This document shows positions 34,122 to 42,005 of a DNA stretch of 42,005 nt, one piece after another. Below the pieces are notes generated by a model. It searched no databases, had not been told where the DNA came from, and saw only the letters and a program-made list of their open reading frames with translations. The DNA is taken from contig DCIO01000004.1 in NCBI GenBank assembly GCA_002315885.1, forward strand, positions 1 through 42,005, read 5' to 3'. The stretch's first letter is position 1. Every line of letters begins with the position of its first letter. The position numbers and the translations under genes were made by a program. The DNA comes from Lentisphaeria bacterium UBA1724. Lineage in GTDB: Bacteria > Verrucomicrobiota > Lentisphaeria > Oligosphaerales > Oligosphaeraceae.

Positions 34122-35531
34122 TTAGAGTTCCGAGAGTTTTCGGTAGATTGTGGCGACACTGATGCCTAACAAACGGGCCGCTTGCTCTTTGTCGCCCTGG
34201 TTTTCCCTGAGAATCTTCTGGAGATATTGCCGTTCGCAGATGCGCAGGTATGCCTTGAGGGTGAGAACATCGGAACCATCACGAGGCGCACTTTGGGAAG
34301 GTTTCTGTTCCGTTGCCGCTTGAAATTCCTCGGGGAGGTCTTTTCTGTGGATGATACCATCCTCTGCCAGCGTCGCTCCGCGCTCCAGAGCGTGATGCAA
34401 TTCCCGGATGTTCCCGGGCCATTTGTGCTGGCGAAGGGCCTCCCAGGCATCGTCTGCCAGACGCAAAACAGACGTGCCGGAATTGCGAGAAGTTTCCTCC
34501 AGATAGGAGCGGACTAGCAATTCCAAGTCGTTTCCTCGTTCGCGCAGAGGAGGGATGCGCAGGGTGAATGCGCTGATGCGGTAGAAGAGATCCTGACGGA
34601 ATTTCCCCTCCGCCTTCAATTTCTCCACATCTTCGTTGGTGGCGGCAATGACACGCACATCTACGGGGATGGAATGCGTCGCGCCTACGGGGCGGATTTC
34701 CCGCTCCTGCAGTGCGCGGAGGAGGGCCATCTGTGTGGGCAGGGGAATGGAACCGATTTCGTCCAGGAAGAGCGTCCCGCCATTTGCCGCGACAAAAAGT
34801 CCGTCCTTGTTGTGGACGGCGCCAGTGAAGGCGCCTTTTACGTAGCCAAAAAGCTCACTCTCCAGGAGATTTTCTGGCAGAGAGGAGCAGTTGACGGGGA
34901 TGAAGGGGTGTTTGGCGCGGCTTCCTGCGGAATGGATGGATTTGGCGACGAGTTCTTTGCCCGTGCCGCTCTCACCCAGGATCAGGACCGTCATCTCCGA
35001 GTCAGAGACCTTCTGAATCTGGCGGTAGAGTTCCTGCATGGAGGTGTCTTCGCCTACCATCAGACCAAAATGCTTTTCAGAAATGTCAGAGGTGGGGGTG
35101 TTATCCTCGGTGGCTTGCTGGGCTGGCGTTGGAGTGGGGCGTTCTGCAAGTGCTTGGCGTAACATCTGGATGGCTTTCTCCGTGCGCAAGGGCTTGGGAA
35201 GCCAACCATACGCGTCTCCAGAAGAGACAAGTTTCCCTGCTTCCGATACTTCGTCATAATTGGCAAACAATATCACTTGAACACGGGGATTGGCAGCCTT
35301 CGCAAGGGGGAGAATTACCTCCGAAAATGCCATGTCGCAAAATATCGCGTCCCAGGCACGGCTGGAAAATACCTCCGAGGCCTCCTCCACAATCCCGACA
35401 CTGCGCACACGACAGTCCAGACTGCGTAGGAGGCATCGCAACACCTCTCCGCGGCCCTCGTCGGTTTCCAGGAGCAGTATTCGCGCCCCTATGGACGCAC
35501 TCCCGTTAGGTTGGTTCATTTCTTCAGGCAT
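34122..35531 (-). CDS. Sigma-54-dependent activator with degenerate receiver
   Basis: The receiver-like domain keeps a phosphoacceptor Asp (FCDMAFSEV) and a Lys (LPKPL), but the switch Thr/Ser is replaced by Ala in VILFANYD. The AAA+ domain is complete: [21 protein letters not shown] with the canonical sigma-54 loop, and FLDEIG. A Fis-type HTH closes it (DKEQAARLLGISVATIYRKL). No histidine kinase gene is adjacent. Starts at 35531 and 35519 are both possible and neither has a good ribosome-binding site. It heads a tightly spaced run of five genes ending at 29406. It is a second, distinct NtrC-family regulator from the one at 18.6-20.0 kb. Confidence 0.9.
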   Translation of the reverse strand: MPEEMNQPNGSASIGARILLLETDEGRGEVLRCLLRSLDCRVRSVGIVEEASEVFSSRAWDAIFCDMAFSEVILPLAKAANPRVQVILFANYDEVSEAGKLVSSGDAYGWLPKPLRTEKAIQMLRQALAERPTPTPAQQATEDNTPTSDISEKHFGLMVGEDTSMQELYRQIQKVSDSEMTVLILGESGTGKELVAKSIHSAGSRAKHPFIPVNCSSLPENLLESELFGYVKGAFTGAVHNKDGLFVAANGGTLFLDEIGSIPLPTQMALLRALQEREIRPVGATHSIPVDVRVIAATNEDVEKLKAEGKFRQDLFYRISAFTLRIPPLRERGNDLELLVRSYLEETSRNSGTSVLRLADDAWEALRQHKWPGNIRELHHALERGATLAEDGIIHRKDLPEEFQAATEQKPSQSAPRDGSDVLTLKAYLRICERQYLQKILRENQGDKEQAARLLGISVATIYRKLSEL

Positions 35532-35593
35532 AACCACATAATTTAATCCCAATTCTCAATTTTGAGAGCCGATTCTTGCGGAATTCGGAAACA

Positions 35594-35665
35594 GGGACCC
35601 AAGGGACCCAAGGGACCAAAGGGACCAAAGGGACCAAAGGGACCAAAGGGACCAAAGGGACCAAA
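35594..35665. repeat. 9-bp tandem repeat, eight copies
   Basis: Eight 9-bp units follow one another: two GGGACCCAA then six GGGACCAAA. They lie between the sigma-54 activator and the C45-type gene, upstream of the activator's start. The reading frame across them in the other direction would give a Gly-Pro-Phe repeat but has no gene features. Confidence 0.95.
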
Positions 35666-35668
35666 ACC

Positions 35669-35817
35669 GAGCCCTTTAGGGCGAAGAATTTCCCCGGGAA
35701 GGTAAAAGAGCTCATCTGTTCTGTGTGAGCCCTTTAGGACGAAGAATTCCCCCGGGAAGGGAAAAGAGCTCATCTGTTCTGTGTGAGCCCTTTAGGGCGA
35801 AGAATTCCCCCGGGGGG
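35669..35817. repeat. 58-bp tandem repeat, about 2.5 copies
   Basis: Units begin at 35669, 35727 and 35785, spaced exactly 58 bp, and differ by a few bases; the third is cut off at about 33 bp. Each holds the palindromes GCCCTTTAGGGC (nearly), a TTCCC(C)CGGGAA core and GAGCTC. The array abuts the 9-bp repeat and reaches within 8 bp of the C45-type gene stop, so it is the 3' flank of one gene and the 5' flank of another. It might fold as a transcript end. Confidence 0.92.
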
Positions 35818-35824
35818 AAATAAC

Positions 35825-36952
35825 CTACTGTGCGTTTTGCAGGTGTGCCTGATAGTACTGGATGAGTTCTTTGAGGTTCACCTTGTGGTATGTATTATCG
35901 CAACCGATGACGGTATCAGACGCGTATGCGAAATGCATATCGAGGGATTGTGGCAGGAAGATCGCGTCATGGAGGTTGGAGCTCATCGCCACGGGGCGTT
36001 TGATGACTTCCTTCATGGTTTCGGCGTCAATCTTGCCATAGTATTTGTGGACTCTCTCGCAGAGTGCCTTCTGGCGTTGCGGTGCGGTGATCCATGCCAC
36101 ATCTTCGAATGCCTCCAGAAGCAGCGGGTGTTTTTCACCGGGCTTGACGAATACGGGCGTCTTCCCTGCCTTGGTCTCCACGGCCACCATGTCCCCCGTG
36201 GCATCGGAAAGTACATAGTAGTATTCGCAGGTCAACGGCGTCTCCTCAATGAGTTTCTTGGCCTGCTGGACGGTGTCGCATTCCTCCATGATTTTCCGCA
36301 TCAGGTAGCTCATGGGAAGGCCATCCCAATCCCCTTCGCCTTCGCCGCCCATCTCACCCATGGCAAGCCCTTTTGCATTCATGGCGGTGACAGTGCCATT
36401 GAAGCCCGCGAAGCCCACGGAAATCCATGGATTGAAGCCATCGGGCAGGAAGACCTGGATGAGCGCCATATTCTGGAGGCCGATGTCCTTCATGTAATCC
36501 AGGACGCGCACATGGACCACCTGTCCATTGGTGGTGGCCTTGCCTCGTGCGGCGATGCCGGAGCAGTGGAAGAGCTCTGGGAAGAATCCGATTTGTCTGC
36601 CCTGTGCGTGAGTCAGTCCCGCGGCGTCGCTCATGGCGTCCAGTTCATTCAGGTATCGTTCAGGGAGGACGTGTGCGGTGCGTTTTTGGACTTCATCGAT
36701 GCGGTCGTAGAACCAGTCGTTCTTCATCATCATGTATCCGCCCGCCACCAAACGGAGGCAATCGTAGGTCCTTTTGATTTCATTCTTGAAGAGTTCGCCG
36801 TGCTGACGTCCCATCTCCTCGGGAGTTCCCGCCATGATGAGGATGGGGTATTCGCCGGGGTTGTCGATGCGGAGTCCCTTTTCGAACCACTTGTCTTCTG
36901 CGAAAAGCGCCACCATGGAGATGGCAACCAGGATAAGGAGGATATTCTTCAT
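35825..36952 (-). CDS. Secreted C45-type (AAT-like) Ntn-hydrolase
   Basis: A short signal peptide (about 1-18) precedes a protein of 375 residues. The region FHCSGIAARGKATTNG (128-143) followed by VHVRVLDYM fits the peptidase C45 / acyl-CoA:6-aminopenicillanate acyltransferase family, with C130 as the nucleophile that would become N-terminal by self-cleavage. Family members hydrolyse or transfer acyl groups on amides. HGELF (51-55) is a common early motif of the family. The start skips an ATG three codons upstream that lies outside the leader. Substrate unknown; a beta-lactam or bile-salt role should not be assumed. Confidence 0.8.
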   Translation of the reverse strand: MKNILLILVAISMVALFAEDKWFEKGLRIDNPGEYPILIMAGTPEEMGRQHGELFKNEIKRTYDCLRLVAGGYMMMKNDWFYDRIDEVQKRTAHVLPERYLNELDAMSDAAGLTHAQGRQIGFFPELFHCSGIAARGKATTNGQVVHVRVLDYMKDIGLQNMALIQVFLPDGFNPWISVGFAGFNGTVTAMNAKGLAMGEMGGEGEGDWDGLPMSYLMRKIMEECDTVQQAKKLIEETPLTCEYYYVLSDATGDMVAVETKAGKTPVFVKPGEKHPLLLEAFEDVAWITAPQRQKALCERVHKYYGKIDAETMKEVIKRPVAMSSNLHDAIFLPQSLDMHFAYASDTVIGCDNTYHKVNLKELIQYYQAHLQNAQ

Positions 36953-36981
36953 TGTTGTCATGTTCTGGAAAGTGGTGGTTG

Positions 36982-38694
36982 TTATTTGACGATGAGTGTG
37001 GTCATGCCGTGGTTGAGGACCGCGGCCAGGGAGCGCACCAGGTCATCGGAGTTGACGTTGAATTTTGCGGGCGCATCGGCGTTGGGTGGCAGGAAGTCTT
37101 CGTCTTTGACCTCCGCCTGGGTGGACCAGCGTTTGAATTCGATTTGGACCATGGTGTCGGGCCCTGCTACCTGGATGCTCTTGGGGCAATGTCCGTCCAG
37201 CTGGATGAGGATATTTCTGTCCTCTACTTTGATATCCAGGTTTTGGCGGTCTTTGCCTGTGAAATCGTATGTGAGCCCTGCCATCTGTTGCAGGAGCGCC
37301 AGGGAGCCCGTGGTGGCGATATTCTGGCAGAGGAAGGTCCCCATCTGCCGATAGCCTGTCAGGGTCGTCGGCAACAATGAGAGCAGCGTGGGGGCGGGAG
37401 TTTCGTCGCCCAGGAATTGCGTGCCATTGCCCGAGGTCACCCAGGGGGTGTCGGCTACTCCGAAGCCCGCTGCGGTGATGTCACCCAGACCGCGCCAGTC
37501 TGACAGCAGAATGCGGTGGCGGTTGGCGTCGATATTGATAGCCAGATTGCCGGCGAATTTCTCGTTTCCTCTTTCCAGGAAGCGTATGGCCATCTCGATG
37601 TCGATTGCCTTGCCAGGGGCGGGGGTGCCTGCCAGGAGGAATTGGAGTTCCTGGAAGAGCCCCTTGATGACTGCGGTATCGTGGTCCTTGCTGTTTTCGG
37701 CGCTATTTGCGGCCGCCTGGGCACTTTCGGGAGTCTGGAAGAACTCCAGTGCCTCGCTCAGGAGCTTGGGCAGCCCCGCGATGGCGGTGTAGTGGTCGAC
37801 GCCTGGCATGATGAAGAAGTCCTTCTCCAGTTCCAGGCCGATGGCATCCGCCAGCTTCTTGGTGTTGGCGTAGGGGACAATCTGGTCGTTCTCCGCGTTG
37901 TACATCCGGATGTTTCCCTGTGCGGCTTTCTTGGCGAGGACGTCGGCGTAGTTCAGGGGCTCGATTTGCTGGATGGCGTTCTTGATGCGTGCCTGCGCGG
38001 GTGGCGGGCAGAACTGGATAGCCAAGGCGATGGGCGCCACCTCTTCATTGCCTTGGCTCAACAAATCTGCCAAATCGCCGCCGCCCAGGAGGAAGACGCC
38101 TTTTTCGATGCGGGGGTTGGCGCCAGTGGCGTGTGCGGCCAGGATGCCGCCCAGGCTGGTGCCGATGATATTCAGGTGATTCTTGTCGACCTCGGGGAGT
38201 GATGCCAGGAAGTCCAGGCTTCGGCGGATGTCTCCGGGGATTGCCTCCAGGCCTTCAATGAGATAGCGCGGGCCATCGGGGCTGGTGAGGGCCTGGTTCA
38301 TGCTCAGGTTGGGACGGCGGTCCAGGAAGAGTGGCATCATGGGCATGAAGGCGGGCAACCCGTTGGTGGCAAAGAATGATGCGATGCCTTTGGTGATGCC
38401 CCCATTCCCCCCCAGGATATGCATGCACAAGACTGCGGGACGGGGCTTGAAGTCCTCGTCGTGGGAAATAATCGGCTTGTAGTAGAAGCCCTTGACCAGC
38501 TGCGCATTTTTCCAGAAGGGCGCTTTGGGGGAGGGGAAGGATACTTTGTATAGCTGGAAGTCTTTCGTCTCCTCCAAGAGCTGCATCTTGCAGTTGAAGG
38601 AAACGCCGTCCGAAGTCTCGTTTACACGATAGGATTGACCGAAGGAAATAAACGCCAATAAGGTGAGCGTGAGGAAAAACAGTGTCTTTTTCAT
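36982..38694 (-). CDS. Secreted alpha/beta hydrolase with extra C-terminal region
   Basis: A signal peptide (MKKTLFFLTLTLLAF, cut after SFGQ) precedes an alpha/beta-hydrolase domain (about 30-325). The nucleophile elbow is GTSLGG (S180), the acid is likely in AENDQIVPYAN and the His in MPGVDHYT. The lid-side sequence PRPAVLCMHILGGNGG supplies an oxyanion-hole area. The final 245 residues have no domain I know and might be a second, beta-rich module. The gene is 29 nt upstream of the C45-type gene, so two secreted hydrolases share a transcript. Confidence 0.8.
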   Translation of the reverse strand: MKKTLFFLTLTLLAFISFGQSYRVNETSDGVSFNCKMQLLEETKDFQLYKVSFPSPKAPFWKNAQLVKGFYYKPIISHDEDFKPRPAVLCMHILGGNGGITKGIASFFATNGLPAFMPMMPLFLDRRPNLSMNQALTSPDGPRYLIEGLEAIPGDIRRSLDFLASLPEVDKNHLNIIGTSLGGILAAHATGANPRIEKGVFLLGGGDLADLLSQGNEEVAPIALAIQFCPPPAQARIKNAIQQIEPLNYADVLAKKAAQGNIRMYNAENDQIVPYANTKKLADAIGLELEKDFFIMPGVDHYTAIAGLPKLLSEALEFFQTPESAQAAANSAENSKDHDTAVIKGLFQELQFLLAGTPAPGKAIDIEMAIRFLERGNEKFAGNLAINIDANRHRILLSDWRGLGDITAAGFGVADTPWVTSGNGTQFLGDETPAPTLLSLLPTTLTGYRQMGTFLCQNIATTGSLALLQQMAGLTYDFTGKDRQNLDIKVEDRNILIQLDGHCPKSIQVAGPDTMVQIEFKRWSTQAEVKDEDFLPPNADAPAKFNVNSDDLVRSLAAVLNHGMTTLIVK

Positions 38695-38741
38695 AAGGCA
38701 GAGTGCACGCAGAAGGTGAATGATGAAAAAAAATCGCAGAT

Positions 38742-38747
38742 ATTATA
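38742..38747 (-). promoter_or_regulatory. Possible -10 element for the hydrolase operon
   Basis: A perfect TATAAT on the - strand lies about 48 bp upstream of the hydrolase start in an AT-rich intergenic stretch. No matching -35 hexamer is at the right distance, so this is a weak call. Confidence 0.35.
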
Positions 38748-38821
38748 TACCCTCCTTTGTCGTTTGTATGGAAGGGAATAACGACTTCTTCATGACTTTT
38801 TCAGCAAGGAGGTTTTTATGG

Positions 38822-39607
38822 TCATTCAGCCAGATCGTTGGTGTTGAGCCAGGCGGGGATATTTCCTGGGAGGATGACGTATGCCCAATCTCCGCGGTGG
38901 CGTTTGACGGTCACTTCGGTGCCGGCGTGGAGGGGGGCGTTGGTGGCGGGGGTGTACGCCTCGCCGTCCCCTTTCCGTGGCATGGTCTCGGGAGCTGAGA
39001 CGACGGCGATTTTGTTATGCTTTTGAGTGTACAAAGTGATGGCGGCAGAGGTGGTGAAGAGTGCCGAGACGAGACCACAGAGGACAGCCAGTGTAGCGAG
39101 CCAGAGTGGTCGTTTCCAAAGGAGGAGAATTCCGAGTGATGCGAAGAGGAGCCAGGTGGCCAGCGCCAGGTTGACTCTGGTGGGGTATCCGATGTCGTAG
39201 TGGAAGAATGCCAATGCTTTTACGGCTCCAGTGGTGTTTTCTTCTTCCACGAAGTGGTCCATCCGCCGATTTCGTGCCAATGCCAGATTCGCCTTTACGA
39301 CTCGATCGTGAGGAGCGAAGAGCAGTGCCTTCTTGAGGTTGAGGATGGCGTGTCCCAGGTCATTCTGCTGGAGATATAGCGCGCCCAACTTTCCGTAGAG
39401 CGCGCCATTGGTCAGGCCTTCTCCACGGACGGCCTCGTATTCCTGGATTGCCGTGGCGCGATATTGGACAGCTTCGTCGGCGCTAGCCGCGGATAGTGCG
39501 CTTTGTTCCGCCTTCAGCGCATTATCCAGGTGTTCTGCGGGATTGGCGGAAAGTGAGACCAGCACAAGAAAGAGTGCGGAGAATGCTATGAAAAAATTCT
39601 TGTTCAT
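38822..39607 (-). CDS. batE: BatE-like TPR and SH3 membrane protein
   Basis: Signal peptide, then a TPR region (about 45-115, LYLQQNDLGHAILNLKKALLFAP), two membrane helices (about 140-195) and a C-terminal SH3-like domain (HAGTEVTVKRHRGDWAYVILPG) form the BatE layout. It lies 24 nt after batD, as in Bat operons of Bacteroidetes and Leptospira. The Bat proteins form a membrane complex whose role in oxidative-stress tolerance is disputed. No ribosome-binding site is obvious. Confidence 0.8.
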   Translation of the reverse strand: MNKNFFIAFSALFLVLVSLSANPAEHLDNALKAEQSALSAASADEAVQYRATAIQEYEAVRGEGLTNGALYGKLGALYLQQNDLGHAILNLKKALLFAPHDRVVKANLALARNRRMDHFVEEENTTGAVKALAFFHYDIGYPTRVNLALATWLLFASLGILLLWKRPLWLATLAVLCGLVSALFTTSAAITLYTQKHNKIAVVSAPETMPRKGDGEAYTPATNAPLHAGTEVTVKRHRGDWAYVILPGNIPAWLNTNDLAE

Positions 39608-39631
39608 CGTGGTATGGGAAAATATCAGAAA

Positions 39632-41482
39632 CTACACCTCTTCGGCGCATTCCAGGATTTGTGTCTTGAGGGTCTGGAGGTCGATTGCGGATCCGCCATA
39701 TTGGGCGGCGTTGCATTGTTCCAGGAGCGCCTGCGCCTTGGCGATTTGCTCTGGGGAGTAGCCCTTGCCCGTCATGGCCGAATTGAGGTCGTTTGCGGTG
39801 AGGGCGCCCGCAATGCCGAAGCGCTGTCCCAGGAAAGTCTGGAGTGCCTCCGCCAGGCGCTTCCCACTCTGGGCATCGTCCTCGGAGAGCTGTGACAACG
39901 CGTTGCGCAGGACGGATTTTGCGTTGCGTGCGGCGCGTTCTGCGGGGGAGAGCTTGTTTGCCTTTCGGTGGAGGTGGAGTCCGATTGCGGTTGCGCTCCA
40001 GAGGAGGAATGGCGCGAGGAAGAGTGTCGCCAGGAGTCCATGACGCTGTTGGTCGTCGGGGAAGGGGGACCAGGTTTTGCGTGCCATGTCATCCAGGTCG
40101 TTGATTTCCAGGACGCCTTCGGTTTCCGTCAGCATGGTTTTCGTTTTTTCGGGAAGTGGGATTTGCAGGGGTGTATTTCCCTGGATATGCGCGTCTCCAA
40201 GGGTGACTTTTTTGTTTTCCTGGACAGTCAGTTGAATGGTGTTGGTGGTTGCGGTGTTGTAGGACTTTTTCGCGATGTCGTAGTAGGGGATTTGGAGGGG
40301 GGGGATTTCGGTGACATCTGGGGAGAGGACTCGGAGTGTGCGGGTATAGAGGAGCGTGCCATCTTCGTCCATTGTGATTGGGTCATCGCCTGAGACGCGG
40401 AATTTGCCCTCTTTTTCCAGGGCGGTCTTGAGGTCTGGCAGTGTGCAATCCTGGTCCAGGTTGTTTCCTGTGAGGTGGAGTGTCAGGGTGATGGGGTCTC
40501 CGACGAAGACATCCTGGAGATCTGTGCTGGCAGTGGCCAGGATGGGGCCGATGAGTCCCGAGAAGTCATCGGGGCGTCCCTCCGCGGGGAAGTCTTCCAC
40601 TTGCAGGGTGATGTCATCGGCCACTAGGGTGTTTTCTTCCAGTTGTCCCCGCATGCCGAAGGGACCATCTTCGAAGAAATCATCGAAGAGGCTGCGGCGT
40701 CCGTTGTTGCGGTTGCTTTGCTGACGGGGGACCACATACTGGTAGGTCATGGTACAACCGGGAATTTCCAGAGTCCCGGGATGCTTCGGTGTCAGGTGGA
40801 TGACTTTGCGTATGACGGTATACCGCATGCCGTTGATGACGGTGGCCTGCTGGCTCCACTGGGGATCCTCGTAGCCCTCTGCCTTGAAATTGAGGCTGAC
40901 CTTTTCTTCATTATAGGCGGGGTAAATGGTACGGAGCTCCAGGCTGGAGGGGACAATCAACTCGTATGTCAGCAGGACTGGTGCCCCCATGACGGTGCTT
41001 TCACTGGAGAGGTATTGCCGGAATTGGGCCTGTGAGGTGGCTGTTGCCCCAGCGACTTTCGGGTCGATTTGCTTGGCATCCGCCACGAGGATAGTGATCG
41101 GTGAAGTCTTTAGCTGCTGTTTGCCGTTGGTAATGGAGAGTGCGGGAATCTGCAGGGAACCCGTCTTTGTGGGCTTGAGGAGATATTGATAGGAGGATTT
41201 GACTGTTGAGTTTTGTTCAACGCGCCCATTGACAATGCTCACGGAAGACTGAGTGGAACGACTTGGACCGATTTGCCGCAAAATCTGGAAGGGGAAATCG
41301 GCGGGAAATTTTGGCGCAGAGAGCTCTTCTGCGTCTTTGTCGTCCGAGACAACTGCGATGTTCAGGGTGAGAGTTTCCTGGAGGGTGAGGTTGTTTTTGC
41401 TCACCGTGGCTTCAATGCGGGCAGCCCCCAGAAGGCTCAACTGCACCAGGAAAAGTAGTAGAATTGTGAAGAAAATGCGCAT
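39632..41482 (-). CDS. batD: BatD family protein
   Basis: A signal peptide (MRIFFTILLLFLVQLSLLG) precedes an all-beta extracytoplasmic region: LTLQETLTLNIAV, then YQYLLKPTKTGSLQIPALSI, then LEIPGCTMTYQYVV. A membrane helix (about 455-475) and a cytoplasmic helical tail with LSEDDAQSGKRLAEAL close it. This is the BatD ('oxygen tolerance') layout. The 616 residues match family length. It lies between batC and batE with about 25 nt on each side. Confidence 0.9.
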   Translation of the reverse strand: MRIFFTILLLFLVQLSLLGAARIEATVSKNNLTLQETLTLNIAVVSDDKDAEELSAPKFPADFPFQILRQIGPSRSTQSSVSIVNGRVEQNSTVKSSYQYLLKPTKTGSLQIPALSITNGKQQLKTSPITILVADAKQIDPKVAGATATSQAQFRQYLSSESTVMGAPVLLTYELIVPSSLELRTIYPAYNEEKVSLNFKAEGYEDPQWSQQATVINGMRYTVIRKVIHLTPKHPGTLEIPGCTMTYQYVVPRQQSNRNNGRRSLFDDFFEDGPFGMRGQLEENTLVADDITLQVEDFPAEGRPDDFSGLIGPILATASTDLQDVFVGDPITLTLHLTGNNLDQDCTLPDLKTALEKEGKFRVSGDDPITMDEDGTLLYTRTLRVLSPDVTEIPPLQIPYYDIAKKSYNTATTNTIQLTVQENKKVTLGDAHIQGNTPLQIPLPEKTKTMLTETEGVLEINDLDDMARKTWSPFPDDQQRHGLLATLFLAPFLLWSATAIGLHLHRKANKLSPAERAARNAKSVLRNALSQLSEDDAQSGKRLAEALQTFLGQRFGIAGALTANDLNSAMTGKGYSPEQIAKAQALLEQCNAAQYGGSAIDLQTLKTQILECAEEV

Positions 41483-41509
41483 GGTAACGATGAAATGGCG
41501 TAAAATGGA

Positions 41510-42005
41510 CTACCAGTCTTTCTCAACGGCGTTCTGACGGGAGGGCTTCATCCGCTGGTTGGCACGATGCTGTTTCTCGCGGTCAATGATTTGCTGTAAC
41601 TCACCAGGTAATTCCTCTTTCTCATCAGGAGTCTCCTCCGATTCCTGGGAAGATGCCTCGACTTGCTTGGCAGGACGCTGGTCTTGCTCCTGGTTCTGCT
41701 GTTCCTGCTGGTCCTGCTGTTCTTGCTGTTCTTGCTGTTCCTGGCTCTGCTGTTCCTGGTCCTGCTGGTCCTGGTCCTGCTGTCCCTGGTCCTGCTGGCC
41801 CTGCTGATTCTGCTGGTCCTGCTGGTTCTGATTCTGCTGGCCCTGCTGGCCCTGATTCTGCTGGTCCTGGCTCTGCTGTCCCTGGCTCTGCTGATTCTGC
41901 TGGTCCTGCTGGTCCTGGCTCTGCTGGTCCTGCTGGTTCTGCTGGTTCTGGCTCTGCTGGTCCTGGTTCTGCTGGCCCTGGCTCTGCTGGTCCTGGTTCT
42001 GCTGG
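41510..42005 (-). CDS. batC: BatC-like protein, 3' part, cut by the window edge
   Basis: The frame enters at the right edge and stops at 41510. What is visible is a Gln-rich low-complexity region (about 108 residues of Q mixed with D, N, S, G and E), an acidic linker and a conserved-looking tail IIDREKQHRANQRM then AVEKDW at the end. A C-terminal KDW-type ending and the position directly before batD are typical of BatC, whose TPR region would lie off the window. It is partial, so the N-terminus and signal are unseen. Confidence 0.7.
   Translation of the reverse strand, partial: QQNQDQQSQGQQNQDQQSQNQQNQQDQQSQDQQDQQNQQSQGQQSQDQQNQGQQGQQNQNQQDQQNQQGQQDQGQQDQDQQDQEQQSQEQQEQQEQQDQQEQQNQEQDQRPAKQVEASSQESEETPDEKEELPGELQQIIDREKQHRANQRMKPSRQNAVEKDW
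41679..42005 (-). repeat. CAG-rich coding repeat encoding a poly-Gln tract
   Basis: In the batC frame the bases read as irregular CAG-CAG-xxC-CAG units, giving QQ followed by N, D, S or G. The array continues to the window edge, so its true length is unknown. Codons other than CAG vary at the third position (AAC/AAT, GGC/GGA), so it is old enough to have drifted. Confidence 0.9.

Noticed and set aside
35543..35773. - strand frame encoding Gly-Pro-Phe repeats
   Set aside because: It is produced by translation of the 9-bp and 58-bp tandem repeats and lacks any gene signal.
41555..41575. TGGCAC motif that looks like half of a sigma-54 promoter
   Set aside because: The -12 half does not match at the proper distance and the site is inside the batC coding sequence on the wrong strand for it.

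Overview
This 42 kb window looks like a chromosomal segment, probably a whole assembly contig, from a Gram-negative-type bacterium of the Planctomycetes-Verrucomicrobia-Chlamydiae group, most likely near Lentisphaerae/Verrucomicrobia. The clues are a very long GreA-family protein with an N-terminal extension of about 640 residues (as in chlamydial GreA), a TIGR04073-type exosortase-associated protein, an outer-membrane DUF481 barrel, Bat-operon genes and many secreted or lipobox proteins. Both window edges lie in simple repeats (AAGC x13 on the left, a Q-rich coding repeat on the right), where short-read assemblies usually break. No rRNA, tRNA or CRISPR array was seen.

Region 1 (about 0.2-10.8 kb, + strand) is the most interesting. 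It is a tight seven-gene operon, visibly more AT-rich than the rest: lines I counted gave about 40-45% GC, against 55-58% further right. It encodes a GYF_2/zinc-ribbon/P-loop GTPase of the double-GTPase (DO-GTPase2) type, a GTPase-associated protein (GAP1-N2 type) with a membrane anchor and coiled coil, a 1080-residue membrane-anchored helical protein, a GYF_2/double-zinc-ribbon/DUF805 membrane protein, a MotA/TolQ/ExbB-type proton-channel subunit, and two different MotB/TolR-like single-span partners without a peptidoglycan-binding domain. The simplest reading is an ion-driven membrane machine controlled by a GTPase, similar in design to Zorya (ZorA/ZorB) but with a GTPase module and no helicase or nuclease. 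A conflict or defence role is inferred, not shown. About 540 bp downstream lies an HD-domain gene with its own good promoter.

A bidirectional terminator and a REP/MITE-like palindromic element (about 11.94-12.15 kb) separate this from everything to the right, which is all on the - strand.

Region 2 (12.2-21.4 kb, -) is a long, translationally coupled run: histidine kinase, sigma-54 response regulator, metallophosphoesterase, rhamnulokinase (RhaB), two secreted unknowns (one with a degenerate sulfatase-modifying-factor-like domain), L-rhamnose isomerase (RhaA) and a double-ACT protein. RhaA and RhaB would convert L-rhamnose to L-rhamnulose 1-phosphate; the aldolase and a transporter are not in the window. 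Regions 3-4 (21.4-31.2 kb, -) hold the exosortase-associated protein, a coupled lipoprotein-permease-ATPase ABC set, an SNF-family Na+ symporter, a peptidase U32/RlhA-like protein, the DUF481 barrel, a membrane protein and an unusual RfaE-domain-II/nitroreductase fusion. Region 5 (31.2-38.7 kb, -) has the long GreA-like protein, a lipoprotein, a second sigma-54 activator, a tandem-repeat intergenic region, a C45-type Ntn-hydrolase and an alpha/beta hydrolase. Region 6 (38.8-42.0 kb, -) is batE, batD and the 3' part of batC, running off the right edge.
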